A DNA stretch of 64,000 nucleotides from Pseudopedobacter beijingensis (GTDB taxonomy: Bacteria; Bacteroidota; Bacteroidia; Sphingobacteriales; Sphingobacteriaceae): NCBI RefSeq assembly GCF_042678145.1, contig NZ_JBHUDG010000013.1:1-64000 (forward strand), in the 5' to 3' direction. The position numbers and the translations under genes are program-made. Below, one piece after another: positions 7,907 through 14,726 of this stretch (its first letter is position 1; every line of letters begins with the position of its first letter). The notes beneath the pieces were generated by a model. The model searched no databases. It had not been told where the DNA came from and saw only the letters and a program-made list of their open reading frames with translations.

Positions 7907-8038
7907 GGAGAGCTTCCATGGAGCAACTCGTTTGAACCATGCAGATAGGATGACAAATCCTGAACGATAGTGAACAGTGGAGTTGATGTGCTTGAAAAGC
8001 TGATCAACGAAACCGGATTTGGCAACCTATATGCGTTC

Positions 8039-8155
8039 TTAGTCGTTGCGGAATGCCGCTTTACCTATCATGTTTGCAATGGCTGAACCGATTGACACCG
8101 AACCCAAACTGAAAGTACCACCTTTTAATCTGTAGGGATTACCCTGCCCATCTCC
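8039..8155 (-). pseudogene. Possible C-terminal coding remnant (38 codons)
   Basis: Read on the minus strand between two in-frame stops, the segment translates with plausible composition, including NPYRLKGGTFSLG and GSAIANMIGKAAFRND before the stop. It has no start codon at a useful position. The NPYRLKG part is encoded by the island repeat arm, and copy 1 (5301) gives PYRLKG in the same relative frame. I do not recognise the protein. Chance openness over 38 codons is quite possible. Confidence 0.3.
8120..8136 (+). repeat. Island repeat, left arm only (copy 2)
   Basis: ACCTTTTAATCTGTAGG at 8120-8136 matches the left arm of copy 1 and its extension. No clean right arm follows; the nearest resemblance is GAAATCGATG near 8230. 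Confidence 0.5.
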
Positions 8156-8244
8156 CTAACCGAAAGACTGATTCTTACCTTATCCCATCGTAAGCAGACA
8201 AAAAGTGGGTGAGGTAAGATATCAGGATTGAAATCGATGCTCAA

Positions 8245-8270
8245 TAAAAAAAGCCACACTGCTGTGGCTT
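8245..8270 (-). terminator. Terminator of the DUF4595-like lipoprotein gene
   Basis: The stem AAGCCACA-CTGC-TGTGGCTT at 8251-8270 has an A-run at 8245-8252, giving a U-run on the minus strand. It begins 16 bases past the gene's stop codon. Confidence 0.8.
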
Positions 8271-8285
8271 CTTGTAAATGGATGG

Positions 8286-9047
8286 TTAATTGCAGTTATA
8301 ATCAACACTTGCCTCTTGCCAGCGAGAATAAGATCCTGTATTATAAATTTCCTTATAGCCATTAATTTTTCCCTTGGCATCTTTTTTATAGGTATAAGAA
8401 CTGCCCCAAGGATAATCACTTTGTATTAGGACAGGTGCATTCTTTGACATTTTACCAAAATATTCAATTAGCCCTCCGTTCCATTTAGATGAAGAATAAT
8501 AATTGTAAATCTCTTGAGCGATAAGTTTATCCTTAATAACATCATTCCCATACGTAATGGTCTCTGTAACTGATGTTGGGGCTGAAACATTCCAGTTTGT
8601 AGTTTCGACAATTTTTACGAGATTTCCGTTTTCCCATGTATATGTCTTGATCGTATAATCACTACCATAAGGTCTTCTTGATTTAATCAGGTATCCCTCA
8701 TTATTATATTCGAATTCACAAAAATAATCTATTTCTCCCTCCATATTGTAATCTTCAATTTTTACGATCCTTCCTTGAGCATCAAGGGTACATCTCGCAA
8801 TGTTATCCCCATCTCTTTTAACAATTATCTTATCCGGGAAATATTCATAAGTGGCAGAACCGTCATCCTTGATCCGGCCTTTATCGTCAAATTTAACGAC
8901 ATCGGTAGAGGAATATCCATAACTATCCTCCCATTTAACCATTGCACAAGTCGGAATAGTTTCAGGTTCATCACCACCTTTGTCTTTTTTGCAAGCAACA
9001 AGCATCATCGTAGCTGTTAATGCCAACATTAAAATCTTTTTCATCAA
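8286..9047 (-). CDS. Lipoprotein with YD-like strand repeats (DUF4595-like)
   Basis: A 253-aa protein with a lipoprotein signal peptide (TATMMLVAC, Cys ~19) and a KKDKGGDE tether. It then consists of repeated short beta strands of the form D-x-x-G-R-I / N-x-x-G-Y-L, as in FDDKGRIKD, LDAQGRIVKIED and YNNEGYLIKS. Such repeats are seen in DUF4595 and RHS/YD-type surface proteins of Bacteroidota. The function is unknown and likely periplasmic or surface-exposed. It has its own terminator. The 329-base leader in front of it contains a large nested palindrome. Confidence 0.8.
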   Translation of the reverse strand: MMKKILMLALTATMMLVACKKDKGGDEPETIPTCAMVKWEDSYGYSSTDVVKFDDKGRIKDDGSATYEYFPDKIIVKRDGDNIARCTLDAQGRIVKIEDYNMEGEIDYFCEFEYNNEGYLIKSRRPYGSDYTIKTYTWENGNLVKIVETTNWNVSAPTSVTETITYGNDVIKDKLIAQEIYNYYSSSKWNGGLIEYFGKMSKNAPVLIQSDYPWGSSYTYKKDAKGKINGYKEIYNTGSYSRWQEASVDYNCN

Positions 9048-9376
9048 TAAATCTATTTGTTTTTAATACTGATGCAGACCCAACACCAGTGGTTTATAAA
9101 TACAATAAGCGCAGGACTGTAACCTTAGATCTGAGAGAGAGGCACCTAGGAGAGCCCTGAACAAACAGATAGATTACGCCCCACGCTTATAGCATGAGAC
9201 GCCAGTCTAACTGTCCTTGTTTTGTTCATTTGAAAATTTCCTAGGTTTTCTCCTTCTACAAGAACCTTAGCTAACGCTTATATCTTAATAATATGTAGTA
9301 TTATATTATGTCTGTTTCGTGATTCAATATTTAAACTGCAAAATAAAGAGTTTTATGTAATATTAACTAAAAAAAC
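9048..9376. other. Non-coding leader region containing a large palindrome
   Basis: No gene is seen. The central ~100 bases (9144-9246) fold as nested inverted repeats. AACCTTAG occurs as a direct repeat at 9121-9128 and 9263-9270, flanking the palindrome. Confidence 0.55.
9144..9246. repeat. Nested ~103-bp palindrome
   Basis: ACCTAGGA (9144-9151) pairs with TCCTAGGT (9239-9246). TGAACAA (9158-9164) pairs with TTGTTCA (9222-9228). CAGATAGA (9166-9173) pairs with TCTAACTG (9206-9213) with one mismatch. The apical loop (9174-9205) contains ACGCCCCACGC. It could be a structured RNA, a folded recombination site or an operator. Confidence 0.55.
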
Positions 9377-9691
9377 TTAGTGTTCTTTTAAGGCACATAT
9401 CATGGTATTGAAACTAAGCCATTCACATGGCCACCATGGGCCAACAGCCGTAAAGACACTAAAATCATTACTGTAGAATTCCTGTCTATGGAAATGGAGT
9501 CCCTTTCGGGCGACAAGATCTACAAATTCATTGATGTCCTCCAGTTTCAAAAACCTTGCACTGGCAAGATGGCCATCCTCGACATAAGTCCCATTGGGAA
9601 TGTCTTTCTTAAAGTATTCCAATCCTCCCGGATATTTTTGTTCCAACACTTTCTTGGATACTATGAACTGATAAAATTCAAATAAAATCAT
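9377..9691 (-). CDS. Small cytosolic protein of unknown function
   Basis: A 104-aa protein without signal peptide or membrane helix. Recognisable patches are KKVLEQKYPGGLEYFKKD, NGTYVEDGHL and FSVFTAVGPWWPCEWLSF. Its size, acidic and aromatic character and location recall immunity-type proteins that neighbour secreted toxins, but I cannot name a family and see no intact toxin gene. It starts 21 bases after an open minus-strand frame that crosses the island repeat at 9753-9835. Confidence 0.7.
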   Translation of the reverse strand: MILFEFYQFIVSKKVLEQKYPGGLEYFKKDIPNGTYVEDGHLASARFLKLEDINEFVDLVARKGLHFHRQEFYSNDFSVFTAVGPWWPCEWLSFNTMICALKEH

Positions 9692-9752
9692 ATTTTCTAA
9701 TGGATTAAACGGTTTTATTGCAGGAAATCATGGTGTAGAACATCTGAAATAA

Positions 9753-9769
9753 CCTACGGATTAAAAGGT
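9753..9769 (-). repeat. Island repeat, left arm in inverted orientation (copy 3)
   Basis: On the minus strand this reads ACCTTTTAATCCGTAGG, identical in pattern to the left arms of the other copies. It faces away from copy 4 across 55 bases. Confidence 0.6.
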
Positions 9770-9824
9770 GTAAATTCTTGTCTGTTACTCTGGGCTCTAT
9801 GTCTGTGTTATCATAACAGCTTCT

Positions 9825-9900
9825 ACCTTTTAATCTGTGGGATAAGGTCTCTCAGTTCCCAAGCACTGTCTGTCAAAGAAAATCTCTTACTCAATCGATT
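9825..9900 (+). repeat. Island hairpin element, copy 4 (degenerate right arm)
   Basis: ACCTTTTAATCTGTGGGATAAG begins at 9825 and resembles copy 1 beyond the arm. TCAATCGATT at 9891-9900 matches the start of copy 1's right arm, then diverges. Confidence 0.5.
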
Positions 9901-10062
9901 TCTCACGAAATACTGAAGGGGGGTAAACTCGGGGGTGGAACTGTGTGGAAGTGACTCATATAAAATTTAAAAAATTGATTACTCAAAAAATAAGAGGGGG
10001 TATATACCCTAGGTTAAAAACTGAGTAGACTAAAAAATGAGATGATGATTATCATAATGGGA

Positions 10063-10116
10063 ACGTTATAATCCGTTGGATTATGAAATGGACTTCTGTT
10101 TTATTGATTAAAAGGT
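10063..10116 (+). repeat. Island hairpin element, copy 5 (54 bp)
   Basis: The left arm ACGTTATAATCCGT (10063-10076) is degenerate. The right arm GATTAAAAGGT (10106-10116) is exact. Confidence 0.55.
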
Positions 10117-10310
10117 GGCTCTGTCTGAATATAATCCGAGGTCTGTTTTTAGAGAGGGAATTTTTTTTGATGATGTTGTTACTCTTTCCTTAGGTAGGGC
10201 TAAAAGTAGGAGAAAATAATAAAAAAAGTTCCATGACAACTTAACTGATTCTATTGATGCATATATAGTCTTTTTTGTAGAATGTCTTGATGATTGTTTC
10301 TTTGCAATTA

Positions 10311-10378
10311 ACCTTATAATCCGTAGGAATTAGAAGTGTATTTGGGTGATTTATGTTTGTTCCTATCGATTAAAAGGT
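10311..10378 (+). repeat. Island hairpin element, copy 6 (68 bp)
   Basis: ACCTTATAATCCGTAGGAA (10311-10329) faces TTCCTATCGATTAAAAGGT (10360-10378). The arms pair over 19 bases with 3 mismatches, the longest dyad of the family. Confidence 0.65.
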
Positions 10379-10668
10379 AATGTATTCATAGCTCCATTTG
10401 ATTATTTTAATCAAACCTTTGTGTTAGGGTACAAATAAGGTAGATAACATAGCTTGATTCTATTCTATTACATTTTCCCGTTATATTAAAGGGGGTATAT
10501 CCCCCCCTAATCCAAACAATACTATTTTAAATTAAATTTGCTTTTTTCAATCCTATATCCATATATCTTTCTGCTCTCTTTTGTTCCAATATACTTACGT
10601 TCTGACACATCATAGTAATCACGGAGAAGTGTCATGCTTGGTTTTGCATTGTTTTTATTCTTGTAGAA

Positions 10669-10702
10669 ACTTTACAATCTGTGCAAGTATCGATTAAAAG
10701 GT
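10669..10702 (+). repeat. Island hairpin element, copy 7 (34 bp, short)
   Basis: ACTTTACAATCTGTG (10669-10683) and TATCGATTAAAAGGT (10688-10702) form a contracted version of the element, directly downstream of the integrase terminator. Confidence 0.5.
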
Positions 10703-10721
10703 TATCTCTGGTAATCAACAT

Positions 10722-10750
10722 AAAAAAGCAGGATGTGCGAACACCCTGCT
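10722..10750 (-). terminator. Integrase terminator
   Basis: AGCAGGATGT-GCGA-ACACCCTGCT (10727-10750) has A22-27 on its left, giving a U-run on the minus strand 12 bases after the integrase stop. Confidence 0.8.
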
Positions 10751-10762
10751 AATATCTATTAA

Positions 10763-11881
10763 TTATAACTCTGGCAGTACATCTCGTAAGTTTTCATCGT
10801 TAACCTCTCCCAATCCGCGTAAGTAATTAAGAGTCACAATCATATCTGAATGTCCAAGCAACTTTTGAATAACATGTAAGTCTTTACATTTTTTGTATAC
10901 ATTTACTGCCCCTGTATGCCTGAAAGAATACAATGTTTGTTGAGACCTAATTAATTTCAACTTAATCATTTCCGTTTTAGCTCTAGACCATTGTGTTTTG
11001 AAATAATCATCGTTATACGGAACTAATTCCCGAGTAAAAAGGTTACTATCCCTATCAATAACACCATTAAATCTTCTCTTAATCTCGTCAGTTACATAAC
11101 TAGGCACAAAAACAGTTCTTATCCTGCCACTTTTATTCTCATCACCTGACAGATGAATTTCACTAAAATCATTGTAAAAATGAGCCATCTTTAACATTCT
11201 TACCTCTTTATGTGGGCGCAAGAAGCAACCATATGTTAACAAACAACATAGATAAAGATTAGAGTACTTCTCTTTGAGAAATTCAAGAACCTTACTCAAT
11301 TCGTTGTCGGTAAATGTTTCATGTAGTACTGACTTTGCCTTAGCACGCAATGTTCTTGTTATAAGATTTCTCTCCATTATCTCTTTACGAATCATATCTG
11401 AAAAGAAAACGGAAAGACTACTTCTCTTATTCATGTAATGCCTATTTGAACTTTTAAATTGATCAAGGAAAGACTCAATATGCGATAACTTTAAATCCTT
11501 CGGTTCCAGACATAAGACTTCTTTAGGGAAGAATTGATTAAACTGATCATAAAGTTTTTGTAAATCTCTCTTGTACGTACTACTATAATTCATCGATAGC
11601 TTACTAGATAGTATATCTTTCATAGCCTCTTTTATAGTAAGTACTTTTACTTGAGGCTCCTTAATTGGACACCACCCTGACTTTAACGCCTTATCGAACT
11701 CATATTGCAAATTAATCAGCAGCTTATTTCTTTCCTCTAAGCTCTTGGCAGAGTTTGGGCTAATTGATACGCCTAACTTATTCCCATTGTATTCTCGACA
11801 TCTAATCCCGTTATAATAATATAGGATGTATGACCTTGACGTTAAATCTGTGTTTGTGATAATTTTTGGTTCCGTGTACAT
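10763..11881 (-). CDS. Tyrosine recombinase (phage-type integrase) of the island
   Basis: The site-specific recombinase responsible for integration at tRNA-Met. The N-terminal part is an arm-binding region and SAM-like core-binding domain (SMNYSSTYKRDLQKL). The C-terminal ~170 residues carry the catalytic set: Arg in CFLRPHKEV, Lys in ENKSGRIR, YSFRHT (Tyr in place of the more usual His of box II), LLGHSD and the Tyr nucleophile in TLNYLRGL. I chose the ATG at 11881 (372 aa, MYTEPKIITN) rather than the open frame to 11959. The extra 26 residues are hydrophobic and Cys-rich, unlike integrases, and would overlap the TGACGCA pair. The gene reads away from attR. Confidence 0.92.
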   Translation of the reverse strand: MYTEPKIITNTDLTSRSYILYYYNGIRCREYNGNKLGVSISPNSAKSLEERNKLLINLQYEFDKALKSGWCPIKEPQVKVLTIKEAMKDILSSKLSMNYSSTYKRDLQKLYDQFNQFFPKEVLCLEPKDLKLSHIESFLDQFKSSNRHYMNKRSSLSVFFSDMIRKEIMERNLITRTLRAKAKSVLHETFTDNELSKVLEFLKEKYSNLYLCCLLTYGCFLRPHKEVRMLKMAHFYNDFSEIHLSGDENKSGRIRTVFVPSYVTDEIKRRFNGVIDRDSNLFTRELVPYNDDYFKTQWSRAKTEMIKLKLIRSQQTLYSFRHTGAVNVYKKCKDLHVIQKLLGHSDMIVTLNYLRGLGEVNDENLRDVLPEL

Positions 11882-11883
11882 GT

Positions 11884-11903
11884 TGACGCAAATTGCTGAC
11901 GCA
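11884..11903 (+). promoter_or_regulatory. Paired TGACGCA motifs, right island end (putative integrase arm sites / int operator)
   Basis: TGACGCA at 11884-11890 and 11897-11903, 13 bases apart, in the same orientation as the pair at 4424-4441. They lie 3 bases upstream of the chosen integrase start, so binding there could also repress int. Confidence 0.5.
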
Positions 11904-11964
11904 AAAGCGAAGCACATACCATAACCCAATAATATACAATATTTTATACAAAAGCTCACTTCTG

Positions 11965-12008
11965 TTCATAACCCTGAGGTCACGGGTTCAACTCCCGTCT
12001 CCGCTACA
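11965..12008 (+). repeat. attR: displaced 3' part of tRNA-Met
   Basis: This is an exact copy of 4230-4273. It is not a functional tRNA because the 5' half is missing; it is the original chromosomal 3' end of the target tRNA. Confidence 0.92.
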
Positions 12009-12040
12009 AAACCTTGATTACATAAATCAAGGTTTTTTTT
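12009..12040 (+). terminator. Original tRNA-Met terminator, now displaced
   Basis: AAACCTTGATT (12009-12019) pairs with AATCAAGGTTT (12025-12035), followed by T to 12040. Before integration it directly followed the tRNA. Confidence 0.8.
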
Positions 12041-12118
12041 GTTTAATCCCCTTTCAAATCGCCTTTAGTTTTATTATTCGACAAATAAAGCCCAAATTTG
12101 CAGCAACACCATATAATA

Positions 12119-12898
12119 ATGATTAAAGCTATTTTTTTTGATATTGACGGCACCCTACTTAGTTTCAAAACCCATAAGGTACCTCAATCTACCATAGAAG
12201 CGATAAAAACCCTAAAAGCAAAAGGAATTAAAGTAATTGTAGCAACGGGACGAGCAATCAAACAGGTTGTTGGATTAGATGAGCTTGAGTTCGATGGTTA
12301 TATTACTTTCAATGGAAACCTCTGCCTTTCTAAGGAGAAAGAAGTGTTTTTTAAAAATGCAATTCCAAAAGAAGACATTCAGGCTCTAATTAAATACCAG
12401 CAAGAAAGAAAAGCTTTCCCTTGTATTTTAATGGCCGAAGACGAAAACACCATCAATTTCGTAGATAACACGGTTATTGAAGTTTTCAATCTTTTAAACC
12501 TTCCTATTTATGAAGCTGTAGGAATGGAGAAAGCCACAGAAAAAGATGTTATCCAAATCAATGCATTCCTAAAACCAGAGGAAGATGCTGACTTAATAGA
12601 ACATGCCTTAAAATCTTGTGAAACCAGCAGATGGACTCATCTTTTTGCTGATGTAAATGTCAAAGGCTCCAACAAAGGAACAGCCATAGATCAATTCGTC
12701 AAATACCTGGGCATTAATATCTCTGAAACCATGGCATTTGGCGATGGCGGGAATGATATAGAGATGCTAAAACATGCAGGCTTAAGTGTTGCTATGGGCA
12801 ACGCCGGGGACGATGTTAAATCTGCAGCAGACTATGTTACCGATTCGGTTGATGATAACGGAATTTTCAATGCTTTAAAGCATTTTAACGTAATATAA
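12119..12898 (+). CDS. HAD-superfamily phosphatase, Cof-type
   Basis: A cytosolic hydrolase of the Cof/YbiV-like (HAD IIB) branch. It has motif I (FFDIDGTLLS, nucleophile Asp), motif II (VATGR), a C2 cap domain (~residues 85-185), motif III Lys in KGSNKGTAIDQF, and motif IV GDGGNDIEML. Substrates are usually sugar phosphates or nucleotides such as FMN; the specific one cannot be read from sequence. The ATG at 12119 is chosen because an upstream in-frame TTG at 12098 would add seven atypical residues. It is convergent with amt. Confidence 0.9.
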   Translation: MIKAIFFDIDGTLLSFKTHKVPQSTIEAIKTLKAKGIKVIVATGRAIKQVVGLDELEFDGYITFNGNLCLSKEKEVFFKNAIPKEDIQALIKYQQERKAFPCILMAEDENTINFVDNTVIEVFNLLNLPIYEAVGMEKATEKDVIQINAFLKPEEDADLIEHALKSCETSRWTHLFADVNVKGSNKGTAIDQFVKYLGINISETMAFGDGGNDIEMLKHAGLSVAMGNAGDDVKSAADYVTDSVDDNGIFNALKHFNVI

Positions 12899-12920
12899 AA
12901 AATCCGGGCCTGGCCCGGAT
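12897..12920 (-). terminator. Terminator of amt
   Basis: ATCCGGGCCTGGCCCGGAT (12902-12920) is a strong GC stem. The A-run at 12897-12901 gives a U-run on the minus strand, so it serves the ammonium transporter. Confidence 0.75.
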
Positions 12921-12957
12921 CCAAACAAAACATAAACTTAAAGTTCACCTGTAAGAT

Positions 12958-14256
12958 TTAGAGTTCCTCGTCATGCTGAGACCTATCTAAACCAAGTGTT
13001 TCCGCTTCCGGAGTCACTCTTATCGGAGAAATCATATCTGTGATTTTCAGTAACAAAAGAGATCCAAAAAATGCAAAAGCAGAAACAGCCACCAAGGCAA
13101 TCAAATGAACAAAAAACAGCTTTGTTTCACCAAAAAATAAACCCTTCTCTCCCACTGCTTCATTAATAGTAGAGTCAGCAAAAACACCTGTAAGCAACAT
13201 CCCCACCATACCTCCAACTCCATGACAAGGAAATACATCCAACGTATCATCTATAGAAGTTTTACTTCGCCAAATAACTACCAGATTACTTACCACCGCA
13301 GCAACTAAACCTATAACCATAGAATGAGGAATACTTACAAAACCCGCTGCCGGAGTAATAGCCACCAAGCCAACCACTGCACCTATACATGCCCCCATTG
13401 CTGATGGCTTTTTTCCTCTTACAATATCAAAAAATATCCAGGCTATAGCCGCTACAGACGAAGCCGTTGTTGTTGTAGCAAAAGCATAGGCCGCCAAACT
13501 ATTAGCACCTCCTGCTGAACCAGCATTAAAACCAAACCAACCAAACCAAAGAAGCGCTGTCCCTAAAATAACATAGCTTATACGGGCCGGGGCATGCACA
13601 GAAGTTATACGGCCTTTAAGATACAAGGCCGAAGCCAAAGCCGCCCAACCTGCAGACATATGCACCACAGTACCTCCGGCAAAATCCAACACACCTGCTT
13701 TAGCCAGAATACCTTCCGGATGCCATGTTGCATGAGCTAAGGGAGAGTAAATAATGATAGAAAATAAGGTTATAAAAATAAGGTAAGAATTAAACTTTAC
13801 ACGCTCTGCAAAAGCCCCTGTAATTAATGCAGGTGTAATAATGGCAAACTTAAGCTGAAACATAGCAAACAATACCAGAGGAATAGAAGGTAAAGCCGGC
13901 CATGCCTGATGAGTCAATACATTTTTAAGCATATAAAAAGTAGAAGGATTACCTATTATACCGCCAATATCATCACCAAATGCGAGACTAAAACCAAAAA
14001 ACACCCATATTACAGTTATCAGACACATACATATAAAACTCTGTAACATAGTTGAAATCACATTTTTCTTACTCACCATCCCTCCATAGAAAAATGCCAA
14101 ACCAGGGGTCATGATAAGCACCAGAGCCGACGAAGTTAACAACCAGGCTGTATCACCCGAATCCAGTTCATACCCGGAAGTTGGCGATGTTGTAGCAGTA
14201 AATAAACCAATTAGGCTTATAGCTACAAGTACTGTAAATGGAAAATACTTTTTCAT
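12958..14256 (-). CDS. amt: Ammonium transporter (Amt/Mep/Rh family)
   Basis: A 432-aa inner-membrane trimeric ammonium channel. After a signal-like first helix it shows SGDTAWLLTSSALVLIMTPGLAFFYGGM, the Amt signature at the start of the domain. About 11 membrane helices follow, with FGWFGFNAGSA and FPCHGVGGMVG including pore-lining His. The C-terminal cytosolic tail after ~405 is short (AETLGLDRSQHDEEL). No glnK (PII) gene is adjacent, unlike in many bacteria. It is divergent from an outer-membrane porin across a 470-base AT-rich gap, suggesting shared nitrogen control. Confidence 0.95.
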   Translation of the reverse strand: MKKYFPFTVLVAISLIGLFTATTSPTSGYELDSGDTAWLLTSSALVLIMTPGLAFFYGGMVSKKNVISTMLQSFICMCLITVIWVFFGFSLAFGDDIGGIIGNPSTFYMLKNVLTHQAWPALPSIPLVLFAMFQLKFAIITPALITGAFAERVKFNSYLIFITLFSIIIYSPLAHATWHPEGILAKAGVLDFAGGTVVHMSAGWAALASALYLKGRITSVHAPARISYVILGTALLWFGWFGFNAGSAGGANSLAAYAFATTTTASSVAAIAWIFFDIVRGKKPSAMGACIGAVVGLVAITPAAGFVSIPHSMVIGLVAAVVSNLVVIWRSKTSIDDTLDVFPCHGVGGMVGMLLTGVFADSTINEAVGEKGLFFGETKLFFVHLIALVAVSAFAFFGSLLLLKITDMISPIRVTPEAETLGLDRSQHDEEL

Positions 14257-14726
14257 AATTTAATTTCTTTCTTTAACACTGTTTTTTTTCAATTGATCCT
14301 CGCAAGCCTTAATTACAAATAAATCAACAAAAAATTATTTTAAATAAATTTTTAACAAATATAAACCACTTTTATTGAAATAAAATTAATAAAAGTCATT
14401 TTTTATTAGAAAACAGTGAATTTTTAGTAAAATAACATTATTAAAAACATATTTTTCAAACACATTTAAAAAAACATCTAAAAAAAATACAGTTTTTACA
14501 ATTTTATCAACACAAAAAACAAATAACACATAAAAAACAATCAAATAATAAAACATAAAAACACTAAAATTTTGATTTCATTAAAAATAATTTGATTTTT
14601 AATGAAAAATCAGACTAAAAACTGATTAAAGAGAAAGCCTTAATTTAAAAAACACCTAAATCAACCTCAAAAACTGATCTTCATCTCTTTTTAACTTATT
14701 TTTTAAACCATAAAATCTTAAAAAAG
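14257..14726. other. Divergent amt/porin intergenic region, extremely AT-rich and G-poor
   Basis: There is no gene in these 470 bases. The plus strand from ~14440 to 14570 contains very few G residues, mostly runs of A with T and C. A dyad lies at 14574-14612. Confidence 0.6.
14574..14612. promoter_or_regulatory. Operator-like dyad between amt and the porin
   Basis: GATTTCATTAAAAAT (14574-14588) faces ATTTTTAATGAAAAATC (14595-14611). The arms match except for a two-base slip near the outer end. The position suits a shared regulator, though AT-rich dyads arise easily by chance. Confidence 0.35.

Larger units (their letters stand above)
7485..8285. other. Non-coding stretch of ~800 bases with hairpins and a coding remnant
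   Basis: No intact gene is seen. Base composition from ~7660 to 8110 is visibly richer in G and C than the surroundings. It contains a perfect 9-bp hairpin at 7561-7581, an 11-bp inverted repeat at 7862-7872/7896-7906, a possible 38-codon coding remnant (8039-8155), a half copy of the island repeat (8120) and a terminator (8245-8270). Confidence 0.6.
9692..10762. other. Non-coding repeat region of ~1.07 kb
   Basis: There is no credible gene. Five copies or half copies of the island hairpin element lie here (9753, 9825, 10063, 10311, 10669). There are also two GGGGGTATAT-centred palindromes: 9996-10009, of which 9998-10009 is a perfect 12-bp palindrome, and 10491-10505. Confidence 0.6.
4230..12008. 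mobile_element. 7.7-kb integrative island in tRNA-Met
   Basis: The island is bounded by the 44-bp repeats and carries its own tyrosine recombinase immediately inside the right repeat. Cargo genes all lie on the minus strand and are separated by long non-coding stretches with repeats found nowhere else in the window. Cargo: RadC-like protein, lipoprotein, J-domain protein, zinc-ribbon protein, DUF4595-like lipoprotein and a 104-aa orphan. No relaxase, type IV secretion, capsid or excisionase gene is seen, so the element is either non-autonomous or a decayed remnant. The island replaced the tRNA's original terminator, now displaced to 12009-12040, with its own. Confidence 0.88.

Noticed and set aside
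9692..10762. CRISPR-like array
   Set aside because: The repeats are palindromic elements of variable length and spacing, some inverted or half copies. There is no constant repeat-spacer period and no cas gene.
11882..11959. Integrase N-terminal extension (26 codons, start at 11959)
   Set aside because: The residues are Cys-rich and hydrophobic, unlike integrase N-termini, and would cover the TGACGCA pair. The ATG at 11881 fits better.
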